Positions 8,909 to 19,319 of a DNA stretch of 64,000 nucleotides are shown piece by piece. Under the pieces are notes generated by a model that ran no database searches, was not told where the DNA came from, and was given only the letters and a program-made list of their open reading frames with translations. Origin of the DNA: Kiritimatiellia bacterium (GTDB lineage Bacteria; Verrucomicrobiota; Kiritimatiellia; UBA8416; JABMPJ01); contig JASLOA010000008.1 of the NCBI GenBank assembly GCA_030745755.1, positions 1 through 64,000 on the forward strand, given 5' to 3'. The stretch's first letter is position 1, and the number at the start of each line of letters is the position of its first letter. A program made the translations under genes and the position numbers.

Positions 8909-9065
8909 CCCCTTTGCTGCCCTACCCACAGCTCAGGCCACCACACCCATCTTTCATACTTTTCATTAAACTTTTGACAGTACCCTCGAACCATCGAGTC
9001 AGAAGGTAGGGCGCGGCGTCCCCGCCGCGCCGCGAGCTCGGAGTGCGCATGTTTGCGAAAGGAGA

Positions 9066-10025
9066 GTGCAAGGCGCTGGTCTTTCGCAGGAGATGCGCTG
9101 GACCTTTCGCTCGGCCCGCTCGGAGATCGGGCCCTGCCTGACGGGGCGAACGGCAATGCGCATCGACAGAACACTTCTGAAACTGGATGAACCGCGCGAC
9201 TACCATGCGGGTATTGGTGGGAATGCAGCGCTGCCTATTCCCATAAATATCCTGTTCTTCCTGCGGTCGACGAGGCAGAAGCTCCAGCAGGAAGCATTGC
9301 AGAATCGGTCGCATCACCGGTACGTGTTGATCTTCAATCTCGGGGTCTCGGGCACTGTACACGTCGATAACCTGTTGATGCCGCTTCAACCCGGGGAGGC
9401 ACTCCTGATTCTGCCTTACCAGTTTCACCATTTCAGTCATCTGGCCGCAGAGAAGATCGAATGGCTTTTCTGTACGTTTGAGATGGGCGAGGGGACGTTC
9501 CTTGAGCCGTTTCGGAATCGTGTGCTGACACCGCGGCGAGGCTCGCGACAGGCGCTGGACCTTCTGTTGACCGACTGGCATCGCTGCCGGGATGCAGCCC
9601 GGCGGGGGAACATGCAGGAAATGCAGCTGCAGATCCTGCTCCTCTATCTCCTAACCTCGCTCCGTGATGACCTGCAGGCACAGGCCTTTGACCTTCCGCC
9701 GGAGCCGAAAGGGGCGCTGCTGCGCTCGGTCAACCGGCTGTTGGCGGAGTGGCGGGGCCGACAGGTTGGGGCGGGGGATCTCGCCGACGGCCTCGGCATG
9801 TCCGTATCACGGCTCCGCGCTGTCTTCAAGGAAACCGCCGGAGTGCCCCTTGGGCGCTACATGCTCAACTACCGCCTCAATCGCGCGATGGCCCTGCTCC
9901 GCACGACCGACCTGCCCATCGCCGCAATCGCCGAAGAGGTCGGCTTCGGGTCCCCCCAGGCTTTCAGTCGCATCTTCAAACAGAAACTCGAAAAAACACC
10001 TCGCGCCTACCGCCATAGCAGTTAG
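9066..10025 (+). CDS. AraC-family transcriptional regulator
   Basis: A regulator with an N-terminal cupin-like sensor (VLIFNLGVSGTVHVDNLLMP, LQPGEALLILPYQFHHFSH) and a C-terminal double helix-turn-helix (ADGLGMSVSRLRAVFKETAG; IAAIAEEVGFGSPQAFSRIF). It is divergent from the amino-sugar operon and is its most likely regulator (inference). Start is uncertain: GTG 9066 is only 2-3 bp from a GGAGA; ATG 9093 and ATG 9156 (giving MRIDRTLLKLD, closest to family N-termini) are alternatives. Its stop TAG shares the tetramer TTAG with the stop of the convergent protease gene. Confidence 0.85.
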   Translation: MQGAGLSQEMRWTFRSARSEIGPCLTGRTAMRIDRTLLKLDEPRDYHAGIGGNAALPIPINILFFLRSTRQKLQQEALQNRSHHRYVLIFNLGVSGTVHVDNLLMPLQPGEALLILPYQFHHFSHLAAEKIEWLFCTFEMGEGTFLEPFRNRVLTPRRGSRQALDLLLTDWHRCRDAARRGNMQEMQLQILLLYLLTSLRDDLQAQAFDLPPEPKGALLRSVNRLLAEWRGRQVGAGDLADGLGMSVSRLRAVFKETAGVPLGRYMLNYRLNRAMALLRTTDLPIAAIAEEVGFGSPQAFSRIFKQKLEKTPRAYRHSS

Positions 10026-12997
10026 GCGTTCTGGCTGAGAATGTCCCGGATGGCCAGCGGCTGGTCCGGGCGCTCCCTGTTCGCGGCTTCGAGTTTTTCG
10101 CGGCTGGAGACGACGCAGATGGCAGCTTTTGGCAGGCCGGCGTCGAGAGCGTCCAGAACGGCGCGCTTGGCATCGGCGGGTGTGACGGATTTGAGCCGTG
10201 CATAGCGACGCTCGCGCACGTCGGGAGTGAGACCGATCAGGTGGCGCATGAGGGCGTCGCGCGTGGCGGCCGCCGGCCGGATCGGACGGGTCAGCTCCTT
10301 GGCGGTGGCGATGATGGCACGGTCGACGTCTGTTTGGGTCCACGCTGCCGATTCCACAAAGGCCCGGGCGCCTTTGAAGACGTCCAGTGTGCGCGTGATG
10401 TGCGGATCGTTGAATGACCCCATCGATAGGCGTGCATGGAACGGGTTATGGTTCAGATGGGCGCCATAGGCGTTGCCCTTGAAGCGGATCTCGCTGAGGA
10501 TGTACTCCATCTTCACGAGGTGCGTGCCCACGGCCAGCAGGGGCTCGTCCGGATGCGAGAGGTGGGGCGCAGGCATAGCCAGGGCGCAGTGGGCCACCTG
10601 GATGGGCCCGGCCAGCCCTTCGCGTGGTGGGACATTATAAGGAACAAAGCCTGTCGGTGCAGGCTGAGGCAGCCCCTCGGTCATTTCTGAAGCCCAATCT
10701 GAAAGGGCCGCCTGCACCGCCGTGAGAACGGCTGGCGAGCCGGTGAAACTGGCCGTTAGCCGGTCGCGGTTGAGCAGCCGATCGCGAATCGCCTCAACAT
10801 CTGACATAACCTGTTCGTATTCGTCATCGAACCGCTCGACCAGGTCTTCGGCCAGGTCGAGCTGTGGCAGGCCGTGCAGCAGCTCCTCCAGGTGATCCTG
10901 CACGCTGATCCCGCGTGCGGCGTGTGTGGCTGCCGTGCCGCTGCCATGGTGAACCATATCGGTGCGACAGTGGGCGCGCATCTGCGATAGAATATCGTGC
11001 AGACGCTCCCGGTCGCGCGGGTCGACGGCGAACAGGATGTCGTGCAGCAGATCCAGGGCGGGTTGAATGCGCTCATCAAGCGTCTTCAAGGAGACGCGCA
11101 GGCCCCAGACCGGCCGGTTCGCGTCCGTGGCATGCGTCATAATGACAGGCATGCACCCGATACCGCCGGTCGATGCGGCCTTGCGGTGGGCGACCACCTC
11201 GTAGCCTTCGCCGGCCGCGCCCATCTTACTGATGGCCTCGGCATAGTGGGCCAGGCGGGGCCAGAGCGCTTCGGGGAGCCCTTGCAGGTTGAAGTCGAGC
11301 ATGAGGGTGTTGACGCCGTTGGCAGGGACATCGTTCACAAGCAGCGTGATGGGGCCGGCGGATTCCACGGCCGTTGGAATGTGCACCAGGTCGCCCGGCA
11401 GGTCTGAGATCTTAAGCTGGGGCAGCGAGGCGACCTGCTCCGGGGTATTGGGCAGGCTGTTCTCACGGTCCAACTCGGCGGCGTCTGCGGCAATCTGCCG
11501 CGCGTCGTCGTCGCTCATTCCCTCACGCGCCTTTTGCATGCGTGCCTCAAAGGCGGCCAGTACGCGCGCCTCGTGCTCGGGGTCGGGAGAGAGCCTGACG
11601 CTCAGGCGGTGAGGATTGTCGAGCAGCCGCTCGCGGATAAGTGTGCTGAACAGCTCCGGGTTCTGGTTGTACTGCTCGCGGCAGGTCTGCAGATGTTCCT
11701 GCATACCGACAAAGGGGAGCGGGTCGTCACCGTAGAGCCAGCTATGGATCACGTGATCCATGACATGCAGCGGAAAGAGCGTCTGGATCTCAAGATAATG
11801 GTAAGCCGCCTGCTGGAACGCCGCATCGATGGCTGCGGGGTCAATCCCCTGGTCGGCAATGCGTCTCAGCGTATCAAGCACGCAGCGCTCGAAGGCGGCC
11901 TGGCGATCAGGTTCAGAGCCCTTCAGGCCCACGGAGAAGGTGCCTTCGCACCCCATGGCATCGGCATGCGTGTTGATCAGGTCCACACCCAGGGCGGAGT
12001 CGATGAGGGTCTTCTTGAGCGGGGCGGCTTCGTTCCCGACCAGAACCAGCTCCAGGATGCGCATCAGGACGGCGGTCACGGGATCGGCCGCGTCGTAACA
12101 GCGCCAGCTCATGGTCAGGTACGTCTTCTCCTGCATCGGTTCATCGTGGCCGATGGGGTAGGTGTCGCTGGTGGCGCGCGGGGCGTCCCAGGCCTGTTGG
12201 CGGCCGATCGCGGGCGCGGGCGCGGAACGTTCGAAAGCGTTAAGGCGCTCCCCCAGAAAAGCGAGATAGTCCGTCGTCGGAATGTCTCCGTAGAAGAAGA
12301 AGCGGGCATTGGAGGGGTGATAGATGGTTTTGTGGAAGTCCAGCAGCTCCGGGCGGGAAAGGTCGGGAATGGCCACCGGATCACCGCCTGATTCCAGTCC
12401 GTAGAGCGTATCGGGGAAGAGTCCGCGCGATTGGGTTCGGTAGAGGCAGGCTTCCGGGTTGGAGAAGGCTCCCTTCATCTCGTTATAGACGATTCCGTTG
12501 GTTGTCAGCGCTCCGGTCGGCTCGGCAGGATCGCGAGGCGCGAGATGGTGGGCCTCGCGCCGGAATGTGGTATCGGAGAGGAGCGGGTGGAATACGGCGT
12601 CGAAATAGACATCGGCCAGGTTGAACAGGTCGCGCTTGACGCAGCTGGCGACAGGGTAGTAGGTGCAGTCGGGGCCGGTCATGGCGTTGATGAAAGTGGC
12701 CATGCTCATCTTGATCATCTCGAAGAAGGGCTCTTTCACCGGGAAGCGCTCCGATCCGGCCAGAACGGAGTGCTCGAGAATATGGGGCAGTCCCGTATCG
12801 TCCGGCGGCGGGGTCGGGATGCTGATGGAAAACAAGTTCTCCGTGTCGTTGTTGTGGATATGGAGCAACCTGGCACCACTGGCGGAGTGAAGGAGCTGGT
12901 AGGCTACGGATTGCAGGGAGGGCAGGGGGGTCACGCGCGTGACCTCGAAACCGTCTAGAATGTCGCCTGCATGAAGGCCGTTCTCGGTACGTTTCAT
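10022..12997 (-). CDS. M16C insulinase-family peptidase (PreP-like)
   Basis: A 991-residue metallopeptidase with the inverted zinc motif HILEH (H72, E75, H76) in the context GLPHILEHSVLAGSERFP. The following KEPFFEMIKMSMATFINAMT is characteristic of the M16C/presequence-protease (PreP/Cym1) branch. These enzymes degrade unstructured peptides up to about 65 residues inside a closing chamber made of two homologous halves; the length of about 1000 fits. No signal peptide is seen, so a cytosolic peptide-clearance role is likely. It stands alone on the minus strand, convergent with the AraC gene and divergent from ispD. Confidence 0.92.
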   Translation of the reverse strand: MKRTENGLHAGDILDGFEVTRVTPLPSLQSVAYQLLHSASGARLLHIHNNDTENLFSISIPTPPPDDTGLPHILEHSVLAGSERFPVKEPFFEMIKMSMATFINAMTGPDCTYYPVASCVKRDLFNLADVYFDAVFHPLLSDTTFRREAHHLAPRDPAEPTGALTTNGIVYNEMKGAFSNPEACLYRTQSRGLFPDTLYGLESGGDPVAIPDLSRPELLDFHKTIYHPSNARFFFYGDIPTTDYLAFLGERLNAFERSAPAPAIGRQQAWDAPRATSDTYPIGHDEPMQEKTYLTMSWRCYDAADPVTAVLMRILELVLVGNEAAPLKKTLIDSALGVDLINTHADAMGCEGTFSVGLKGSEPDRQAAFERCVLDTLRRIADQGIDPAAIDAAFQQAAYHYLEIQTLFPLHVMDHVIHSWLYGDDPLPFVGMQEHLQTCREQYNQNPELFSTLIRERLLDNPHRLSVRLSPDPEHEARVLAAFEARMQKAREGMSDDDARQIAADAAELDRENSLPNTPEQVASLPQLKISDLPGDLVHIPTAVESAGPITLLVNDVPANGVNTLMLDFNLQGLPEALWPRLAHYAEAISKMGAAGEGYEVVAHRKAASTGGIGCMPVIMTHATDANRPVWGLRVSLKTLDERIQPALDLLHDILFAVDPRDRERLHDILSQMRAHCRTDMVHHGSGTAATHAARGISVQDHLEELLHGLPQLDLAEDLVERFDDEYEQVMSDVEAIRDRLLNRDRLTASFTGSPAVLTAVQAALSDWASEMTEGLPQPAPTGFVPYNVPPREGLAGPIQVAHCALAMPAPHLSHPDEPLLAVGTHLVKMEYILSEIRFKGNAYGAHLNHNPFHARLSMGSFNDPHITRTLDVFKGARAFVESAAWTQTDVDRAIIATAKELTRPIRPAAATRDALMRHLIGLTPDVRERRYARLKSVTPADAKRAVLDALDAGLPKAAICVVSSREKLEAANRERPDQPLAIRDILSQNA

Positions 12998-13086
12998 TAC
13001 AAATTCCTACTCTGAATAAGGTGGCAAAGCGGGAAAGGATAACCAAACCAGCTTTGGCCGTCACTATAGAAGCGCGAAACCCCTGC

Positions 13087-13116
13087 TTGACCCACGGGGT
13101 CCCGACAGCGTAACCT
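13087..13116 (+). promoter_or_regulatory. Candidate promoter for ispD
   Basis: TTGACC (13087-13092) and TAACCT (13111-13116) are separated by 18 bp and lie 43 bp upstream of the ispD start, in the 161-bp gap to the divergent protease gene. Confidence 0.35.
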
Positions 13117-13158
13117 ACGGCACGCATGTAAGAAGTGGGTTTAAGAACGGTAAGTATC

Positions 13159-13854
13159 ATGAATTATGGCATTGTGGTAGCGGGTGGACGCAGCGAGCGC
13201 ATGGGCGCCAAGGTTGACAAGGCCTTTGTCAGTCTGGGTCCACGCCCGGTTCTGGCTTATTCGCTCATGGCATTCGAGGAATGCGCCGATATTGATGGCG
13301 TCATACTCGTAACGCGCAAGGAGCGCGTGGGAGCGGGCCGAAGTGTGGCCGAGATGTTTGGCTGTTCCAAGGTCAAGGCGGTCGTGGCAGGTGGTCCCAT
13401 GCGCCAGGTATCGGTTGAAAACGGCCTGGATGCACTGCCGGAAGATGTCAAGATTGTTGCCGTTCATGACGGGGCGCGCCCCTGCGTGACGACAGAGTTG
13501 ATTTCAGAAACCATTAAATCGGCCAAGCGCTACGGCTCCGGTGTGGCAGCCGTGCGCATTGCAGACACGGTGAAGCATGTTGAGCGTGGCCTGACGGTTA
13601 CGCGGACAGTGGATCGCTCCAAGCTGTGGGCCGTACAGACCCCCCAGACGTTCAAGCTCAGTCTCCTCAAGCGGGCCTTCGAGATGGTCAAGGAGCAGGA
13701 CGCCACGATTACCGACGAAGCCTCAGCCGTGGAACTGACCTCGCAAAAGGTCCGGCTGGTCCAGGCCTCCGTCTCAAATGTTAAGATAACCACGCCGGAC
13801 GACCTGGCGATGGCCACTACTCTGCTCAACCTGCATCGGAATTTCGTTCCATGA
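13159..13854 (+). CDS. ispD: 2-C-methyl-D-erythritol 4-phosphate cytidylyltransferase
   Basis: Enzyme of the non-mevalonate isoprenoid pathway that joins CTP and MEP. The 231-residue protein begins with the nucleotidyltransferase loop VVAGGRSERMGAKVDKAFV, followed by VHDGARPCVTTELI, VAAVRIADTVK and LWAVQTPQTFKLSLLKRAFE, all hallmarks of IspD. ATG 13159 is chosen because it places the glycine-rich loop at the usual position; the open frame begins 8 codons earlier. It overlaps the next gene by ATGA. ispF, often adjacent, is not here. Confidence 0.93.
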   Translation: MNYGIVVAGGRSERMGAKVDKAFVSLGPRPVLAYSLMAFEECADIDGVILVTRKERVGAGRSVAEMFGCSKVKAVVAGGPMRQVSVENGLDALPEDVKIVAVHDGARPCVTTELISETIKSAKRYGSGVAAVRIADTVKHVERGLTVTRTVDRSKLWAVQTPQTFKLSLLKRAFEMVKEQDATITDEASAVELTSQKVRLVQASVSNVKITTPDDLAMATTLLNLHRNFVP

Positions 13855-14582
13855 AGTCAGCCCGCTACGCGGTCCTGGGGGACATACACGGAAACTGGGA
13901 GGCCCTGAGCACCGTCCTTGCGGACGCGGCTGAGCAGGGCGTCACCGAGTATGTGTCTGTCGGCGACCTGGTGGGGTACAATGCCGATCCGGCGGCGTGC
14001 CTGGAGAAGATCCGTGAACTCGGCTGCGTTGTGGTGCGCGGCAATCACGACCACTATTGCTCGCACGAGGAATCCCTGCACGACTTCCACCCGCTTGCCG
14101 CGAAGGTGATTGCCTGGACACGTGACCAGCTCAATGACGAGGAGATTGAGTACCTGCGCCAATTGAAGATGCATGTCTCGCTGGACGGGTTCACCATGGT
14201 CCACAGCACGCTGGATATGCCGGACCATTGGGGATATGTCTTTGATACGCTGGAAGCGGAGGCCCATTTCAACTACCAGCATACCTCGGTCTGCTTCTTC
14301 GGCCACACGCATGTCCCGGTTGTGTTCGACAAACTCGGCCGTGTAACGCGACGTGACACGGAGACGTTGAAGATCGAGATCGGTCACAAGTACTTCATCA
14401 ACGTCGGCAGCGTGGGTCAGCCGCGTGATGGCGATCCGCGCTGCGGCTACGTTATTTACGACACCGCGGCCAAGACCGTGGAGTTTCGTCGCTTGACCTA
14501 TGACCTGGCTGCTGCGCAGGCGAAGATTCGTGCCGCAGGGCTTCCTGAACGCCTCGCCGAACGCCTCGCCATCGGCAAGTAG
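13851..14582 (+). CDS. Calcineurin-like metallophosphoesterase
   Basis: A 243-residue cytosolic metallophosphoesterase with all metal-ligand motifs in order: GDIHGN (residues 10-15), GDLVGYNADP (about 42-51), GNHDHY (about 63-68) and GHTHVP (about 147-152). It is close to the YfcE-like/DUF2437-type phosphodiesterase group; the physiological substrate is unknown. Start overlaps the ispD stop (ATGA), so it is probably co-translated with ispD, although no functional link between them is established. Confidence 0.85.
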   Translation: MKSARYAVLGDIHGNWEALSTVLADAAEQGVTEYVSVGDLVGYNADPAACLEKIRELGCVVVRGNHDHYCSHEESLHDFHPLAAKVIAWTRDQLNDEEIEYLRQLKMHVSLDGFTMVHSTLDMPDHWGYVFDTLEAEAHFNYQHTSVCFFGHTHVPVVFDKLGRVTRRDTETLKIEIGHKYFINVGSVGQPRDGDPRCGYVIYDTAAKTVEFRRLTYDLAAAQAKIRAAGLPERLAERLAIGK

Positions 14583-14589
14583 TAGAGGA

Positions 14590-14780
14590 GTTACCCCACT
14601 TTTCGCGCCATTGGCTCATAGGAGATCCCTCGACTTCGCTCGGGATGACAGCTTCCGAAGGTTTCTTGTCATGCCGAGCGAAGCCGAGGCATCTCAGCCT
14701 TCGAGTTGGCTCGTTGGCTGTTCCAGATCCTGAATGAGAACGGACCTTTGTTTTCGGGCGTTTTCAGAGCATTGGCTTGG
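14590..14780. repeat. REP-like palindrome copy 1, inside a larger repeat
   Basis: Two imperfectly inverted arms, GAGATCCCTCG...CTCGGGATGACA and TGTCATGCCGAGCG...GGCATCTC, span 14621-14696. This is the first of seven copies in the window. The flanks also recur: the right flank (GTTGGCTGTTCCAGATCCTG, to about 14780) aligns with the right flank of the copy at 50441, so these two belong to a longer element of roughly 190 bp. No gene is visible in the 306-bp gap that it occupies. Confidence 0.85.
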
Positions 14781-14800
14781 AAAACTGTCAAGTAGTGTAC

Positions 14801-14829
14801 TTGACTGCCCGACGGCCTTTTGGTTAACT
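14801..14829 (+). promoter_or_regulatory. Promoter of the ferredoxin gene
   Basis: TTGACT (14801-14806), a 17-bp spacer and TTAACT (14824-14829) form a good sigma-70-type promoter 60 bp upstream of the ferredoxin start, just after the repeat element. Confidence 0.5.
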
Positions 14830-14888
14830 TACCCGCTTTCGCACGACGTTCTGTGCGATCGTCTCAACACACAAGTAGGAGTATAATT

Positions 14889-15062
14889 ATGGCATACGTG
14901 ATTTCTGATGCATGCACGAAGTGCGGTAGCTGCGAACCGGTTTGTCCGGCCGAGGCGATTTCTGAGGGTGACGAGAACTACGTTATCGATCCCGAGAAGT
15001 GCGTGGATTGCGCGCTGTGCGTGGATGAGTGCCCCGTCGAGGCGATCTCCGCCGGCGACTGA
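14889..15062 (+). CDS. 2[4Fe-4S] ferredoxin
   Basis: A 57-residue bacterial-type ferredoxin, a small cytosolic electron carrier. Two complete cluster motifs are visible: C9-x2-C12-x2-C15-x3-C19-P and C38-x2-C41-x2-C44-x3-C48-P. ATG 14889 is preceded by AGTAGGAG at good spacing; the 23 upstream in-frame codons lie in the promoter region and are not coding. It is followed within 70 bp by a radical SAM enzyme, for which it may supply electrons (inference). Its presence fits an anaerobic or microaerophilic lifestyle. Confidence 0.95.
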   Translation: MAYVISDACTKCGSCEPVCPAEAISEGDENYVIDPEKCVDCALCVDECPVEAISAGD

Positions 15063-15085
15063 GCCGTGCAACCGATCGTTTCGTT

Positions 15086-16051
15086 GTGAGCAACTCACAA
15101 CATGATTTTCAGGGAGGGTACCGGTACCTGTTTGGACCGGTACCCTCTCGTCGTTTAGGGCGCTCGTTGGGTGTTGACCTTGTGCCGGTCAAGACCTGCA
15201 CCTTCAACTGTCCCTTCTGCGAGGTCGGCCTCACGACGGCACATACGCTTGAGCGGCGCGAGTATGTGCCGGTCGATGCTGTGCTGGCGGAGTTCGATGC
15301 CTGGCTGCAGTCGGGCGGCCGGGCCGATATCATCACCGTAGCCGGCTCGGGGGAGCCGACGCTGCATGCGCGCTTTGGCGAGATCCTCTCCGGCATTGCC
15401 GCGCGGTGCGATATTCCTACGGCCCTGCTCACCAACAGTTCGTTGATGCATCTGCCCGAAGTGCGGGCCGGGGCGGCCAATGCCTCGATCATAAAGGTGT
15501 CCCTCAGTGCCTGGAATCAAGACTCCTTCATGCGTGTGAACCAAGCCTGCCCCTCGCTATCATTTAAGGCCATGGTCGATGGCTTGCGTGCGCTGCGCAA
15601 AGAATATAGCGGTCGCATGTGGATGGAGGTCTTTCTGATGGCCGGGGTCAACGACGATCCTGCCGATGTGAAGCGGATTGCCGAGCTGGCCGCAGGGATA
15701 CGTCCCGACCGGATACAACTCAACACGGTTGTCAGACCCCCTGCCGATGGCCTTGCGGCCACCGTCCCCACAGAAACGCTGCAAGAGTTGGCGGAACTGT
15801 TTACCCCGCAAGCTGAACTGATTGCCGGGTTCAAGGGGGAGCCGGGCCAGGCGGCCTCGGCTACAGAAACTGAGATCGTCAATATGCTGGCCCGACGCCC
15901 CTGCACGGCTGCCGATATCGCCGCCTCGTTTGGTATCGGCGAAAAGGACTCAGAAATGCTCCTGACCAGACTGAAGGAGAGCAACCGGCTCAGTGCCGAG
16001 CCCCGCGAAGACGGGGTGTATTATCTCGCCAAGGTGCGCCGTCTCCTCTAG
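15086..16051 (+). CDS. Radical SAM protein of the COG0731 type
   Basis: A radical SAM enzyme with the cluster motif CTFNCPFC (CxxxCxxC), a GSGEPTLH glycine-rich SAM segment, VSLSAWNQDSF and GVNDDP. The N-terminal YLFGPVPSRRLGRSLGVD is the conserved opening of COG0731 Fe-S oxidoreductases, relatives of the wyosine enzyme TYW1. The C-terminal about 70 residues look like a winged-helix (MLARRPCTAADIAASFGIGE). GTG 15086 is the most plausible start; the frame is open from 15029, but that would overlap the ferredoxin, and the conserved part begins near 15117. Substrate unknown. It sits directly behind a ferredoxin gene. Confidence 0.8.
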   Translation: MSNSQHDFQGGYRYLFGPVPSRRLGRSLGVDLVPVKTCTFNCPFCEVGLTTAHTLERREYVPVDAVLAEFDAWLQSGGRADIITVAGSGEPTLHARFGEILSGIAARCDIPTALLTNSSLMHLPEVRAGAANASIIKVSLSAWNQDSFMRVNQACPSLSFKAMVDGLRALRKEYSGRMWMEVFLMAGVNDDPADVKRIAELAAGIRPDRIQLNTVVRPPADGLAATVPTETLQELAELFTPQAELIAGFKGEPGQAASATETEIVNMLARRPCTAADIAASFGIGEKDSEMLLTRLKESNRLSAEPREDGVYYLAKVRRLL

Positions 16052-16087
16052 CATCCTGCGTTACAACTGAGTTAGTATAGCTGGTGT

Positions 16088-16158
16088 GTCATCCCGAGCG
16101 AAGCGAGGGATCTCTGCCCATACATGGATCTGAGATTCCTCGCTTCGCTCGGAATGAC
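16088..16158. repeat. REP-like palindrome copy 2
   Basis: GTCATCCCGAGCGAAGCGAG and its inverted arm ending CGCTCGGAATGACG. It lies between the radical SAM gene and secA. Read through in frame it would give the spurious CHPERSEGS peptide, which inflates the open frame of secA. Confidence 0.9.
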
Positions 16159-16230
16159 GACTGCTTACGTGTTTTAACAGGGCGTTGTGCCCACCACGAA
16201 CATAGGTCGATAGTCCCCATCGGAGAGAAC

Positions 16231-19200
16231 ATGCTGTCTGCCATTCAGAAGATTTTTGGGACCAAGCATCAGCGCGATATCAAGCAGATGATGCCGGAGG
16301 TCGAACGTATCAATGCGCTGGAGGAGGAGTATCAATCCCTCTCCGAGGCCGAGGTGAAGGCCAAGACCGATGAGTTCAGGAGCCGCCTGGAAAAGGGCGA
16401 GACGCTGGAAGACATCATGGTCGAGGCCTTCGCCGTCGTGAAGAACGCCTGTCGGCGCCTGGTCGGCACCACGGAGATGGTCAGTGGGCACGAGCTGACG
16501 TGGGACATGGTCCCGTTCGACACGCAGCTCATTGGCGGAATTGTGCTGCACGGCTCGAAGATCGCCGAGATGGCTACGGGTGAAGGCAAGACCCTGGTCG
16601 CGACGATGCCGGTCTATCTCAATGCGCTGACCGGCAAGGGCGTTCATCTTGTGACGGTGAACGACTACCTGGCCCGTCGCGACTCGCAGTGGATGGGCCT
16701 GGTCTACGAGTATCTCGGCCTGACCGTTGGTTGCATCCAGAACCAGATGAGTCCCGACGAGCGCCGCCAGGAGTACGCCTGCGACATCACCTACGGAACC
16801 AACAGCGAGTTCGGCTTCGATTACCTGCGCGACAACGGCATGGCTTTCGATGCGGAGCACCAGGTGCAGCGTGGACACTACTACGCCATCATCGACGAAG
16901 TTGACAGTATCCTGATTGATGAGGCCCGCACGCCGCTGATCATCTCGGGGCCCGCGCCGCACTCCTCCAACCAGTACTTTGAGCTCAAGCCGCGCGTAGA
17001 GCAGCTCGTGCGCAAGCAGCGTGCGCTCTGCAACGGGTTGGTGACCGATATCAAGAAACACCTCGACGCCGAGGAAACCGAGGCCGCCCAATACCTGCTC
17101 TACCAGGTCTATCACGGCATGCCCAAGCACAAGCAGCTCATGCACATGCTCGAAGATCCTGCCGTGCGGCGTCTGCACGAGCAGGTTGAGAACATGATGT
17201 TGACGGACATGCGCAAGGAGCAGGCGCGCGAACTGCGCGAGGAGCTGTTCTTCACGATCGATGAGCGCGGGCACGATGCCAGCCTCACCGAGAAGGGATG
17301 TGAGGCCCTGAATCCAACCGATCCGGAAGCCTATGTGCTGCCCGACCTTATCTCGGCTATGTCGGAGCTGGACGGCAAGGGCGATGAGGTCTCGGAGCAG
17401 GAGAAGACTCGCCAGCGCCAGGAGATTCAGCAGACCTATTCCGACCGCGGCGAGAAGATTCACAACGTCGACCAATTGATCCGGGCCTACTGCCTCTATG
17501 AACGCGACGTCGGCTACGTGGTCCAGGACAACCGCGTCATGATCGTGGACGAGTTCACCGGTCGTATCCTGCCGGGGCGCCGCTGGAGCGATGGTCTGCA
17601 CCAGGCCGTGGAAGCCAAGGAAGGCGTTAAGATCGAGCGTGAGACACAGACGCTGGCCACGATCACGATTCAGAACTACTTCCGCATGTACGAGAAGCTG
17701 TCCGGCATGACCGGTACGGCCGAAACGGAAGCCAACGAGTTCCGCGACATCTACGCCCTCGACGTGGTCGTGATTCCGACCAACCGGCCGGTTCGGCGCG
17801 TGGATTCCAATGACCGGGTCTACAAGTCGCAGCGCGAGAAATTCGGCGCCGTGATCGAAGAGATTCGTGAGTACCACGACCGCGGACAGCCCGTGCTGGT
17901 GGGTACGGTAACGGTTGATACATCTGAAGTGCTCAGCCGCATGCTCAAGCGGGCCGGCATTGTACACAACGTACTGAACGCCAAGAATCATGAGGCTGAG
18001 GCCGAGATCGTCACACGCGCGGGCCAGCCCGGAGCCGTAACGATTGCGACGAACATGGCGGGACGCGGAACGGACATCAAGCTGGGCAAGGGCGTGGTAA
18101 AGCTCGAGCGCGAGGTGATCCTCTCACAGACCAGCCTCGAGGACCGGTTTGAAGGCGGCAAGACGTTGCGTGCCGCGCTGGAGGAAGAGCCTTGCGGCCT
18201 GCACGTGATTGCGTCCGAGCGCCACGAATCACGGCGTATCGATCGCCAGTTGCGTGGACGCTGCGCCCGCCAGGGCGATCCGGGCTCCTCACGCTTCTAC
18301 GTGTCGCTCGAGGATGACCTGATGCGTCTGTTCGGCTCAGACCGTATTGCGGGCATCATGGAGCGTCTCGGATTGGAGGAGGGGCAGGAACTCGAGCACA
18401 AGTGGCTGAACCGGTCGATCGAGACGGCCCAGCGCCGCGTTGAGCAGCACAACTACTCGATTCGTAAGCGCACGCTTGAGTACGACGATGTCATGAACCG
18501 GCAGCGCGAAGTGATCTATGGATTCCGTGGTGACATTGTGCGGGCCGACAACATTCGCGAGCAGGTCTATGACATCCTGCATGACGTGATTCTCGAACAA
18601 GCCGAGGCGCTGCCGGCGGACCCGGACGAAGCGTCACTTCACGATTTCATAGAGTGGGTGCAGCTTACCTTTCCGATCGCTTTCCGAGCCGGTGATCTGG
18701 AAGGACTGTCCGATCCCGAGGCGGTTGCCCAGACTGTGTTCAAACGGGTGGAACGGGCCTATGAGTTGAAGTGTCAGATAGAGGATCCGGGTGCGGTCGA
18801 GATGATGGAGCGCCAGATTGTGCTCCAGAGCGTTGACACCCAGTGGCAGGACTACCTGCGCTCCATGGATGCGCTTCGCCAGGGCGTGGTACTGCGCGCC
18901 TACGGTCAGCGCGATCCGCTGGTGGAGTACAAGCGCGAAGCCTTCGAGATGTTTGGTCAGCTCATGACCAGCATCAAGCAGGACATTGCATCCGCGGTCT
19001 TCCGCACCACAACGAACGTCGAATCGTTTGAGTCATTCATTTCGTCCCTGCCACAGACGCTCGTGCATGACGACGTCTCGCTGCTGGGCGCCGGAGGCGC
19101 TGCGCCACCGGTCGGTATGCCTCCGCCCGCGGGCCTGCCTCCGCAGGGGGCACCACCAGCCGGACTGCCGGGCGGTCCACCTCCGGGCGCCATGCCGGGC

Positions 19201-19299
19201 GTGAGTAATACCGTGCACCGTGACGCCGAGAAGGTCGGCCGCAACGATCCCTGTCCCTGTGGAAGCGGCAAGAAGTTCAAGAAATGCCATGGGGCGTGA
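16231..19299 (+). CDS. secA: Preprotein translocase ATPase SecA
   Basis: The 1022-residue motor of the Sec pathway, acting at the inner face of the cytoplasmic membrane. Visible motifs: Walker A in [24 protein letters not shown], the DEVD box ([20 protein letters not shown]), [32 protein letters not shown] and the C-terminal zinc-binding [14 protein letters not shown] preceded by a Pro/Gly-rich linker. ATG 16231 has a GGAGAG at good spacing. The upstream 49 in-frame codons read through the REP element and are rejected. It is longer than E. coli SecA (901) because of extra helical sequence in the variable/cross-linking region (about residues 230-400) and the linker. Confidence 0.97.
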   Translation: MLSAIQKIFGTKHQRDIKQMMPEVERINALEEEYQSLSEAEVKAKTDEFRSRLEKGETLEDIMVEAFAVVKNACRRLVGTTEMVSGHELTWDMVPFDTQLIGGIVLHGSKIAEMATGEGKTLVATMPVYLNALTGKGVHLVTVNDYLARRDSQWMGLVYEYLGLTVGCIQNQMSPDERRQEYACDITYGTNSEFGFDYLRDNGMAFDAEHQVQRGHYYAIIDEVDSILIDEARTPLIISGPAPHSSNQYFELKPRVEQLVRKQRALCNGLVTDIKKHLDAEETEAAQYLLYQVYHGMPKHKQLMHMLEDPAVRRLHEQVENMMLTDMRKEQARELREELFFTIDERGHDASLTEKGCEALNPTDPEAYVLPDLISAMSELDGKGDEVSEQEKTRQRQEIQQTYSDRGEKIHNVDQLIRAYCLYERDVGYVVQDNRVMIVDEFTGRILPGRRWSDGLHQAVEAKEGVKIERETQTLATITIQNYFRMYEKLSGMTGTAETEANEFRDIYALDVVVIPTNRPVRRVDSNDRVYKSQREKFGAVIEEIREYHDRGQPVLVGTVTVDTSEVLSRMLKRAGIVHNVLNAKNHEAEAEIVTRAGQPGAVTIATNMAGRGTDIKLGKGVVKLEREVILSQTSLEDRFEGGKTLRAALEEEPCGLHVIASERHESRRIDRQLRGRCARQGDPGSSRFYVSLEDDLMRLFGSDRIAGIMERLGLEEGQELEHKWLNRSIETAQRRVEQHNYSIRKRTLEYDDVMNRQREVIYGFRGDIVRADNIREQVYDILHDVILEQAEALPADPDEASLHDFIEWVQLTFPIAFRAGDLEGLSDPEAVAQTVFKRVERAYELKCQIEDPGAVEMMERQIVLQSVDTQWQDYLRSMDALRQGVVLRAYGQRDPLVEYKREAFEMFGQLMTSIKQDIASAVFRTTTNVESFESFISSLPQTLVHDDVSLLGAGGAAPPVGMPPPAGLPPQGAPPAGLPGGPPPGAMPGVSNTVHRDAEKVGRNDPCPCGSGKKFKKCHGA

Positions 19300-19319
19300 C
19301 CAGCAGGTAGAACAGCAGT

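Noticed and set aside
15086-16051. Anaerobic sulfatase-maturating enzyme for the two sulfatases
   Set aside because: The protein has a single CxxxCxxC cluster and COG0731 features, and lacks the extra cysteine clusters (SPASM) of anSME.
16084-16230. 49-codon N-terminal extension of SecA beginning CHPERSEGS
   Set aside because: It is translated REP repeat; the SecA family N-terminus and a ribosome-binding site fit ATG 16231.
16174-17991. 605-codon open frame antisense to secA
   Set aside because: It mirrors the third-position GC bias of secA, has no family motif and no ribosome-binding site; secA is unambiguous.
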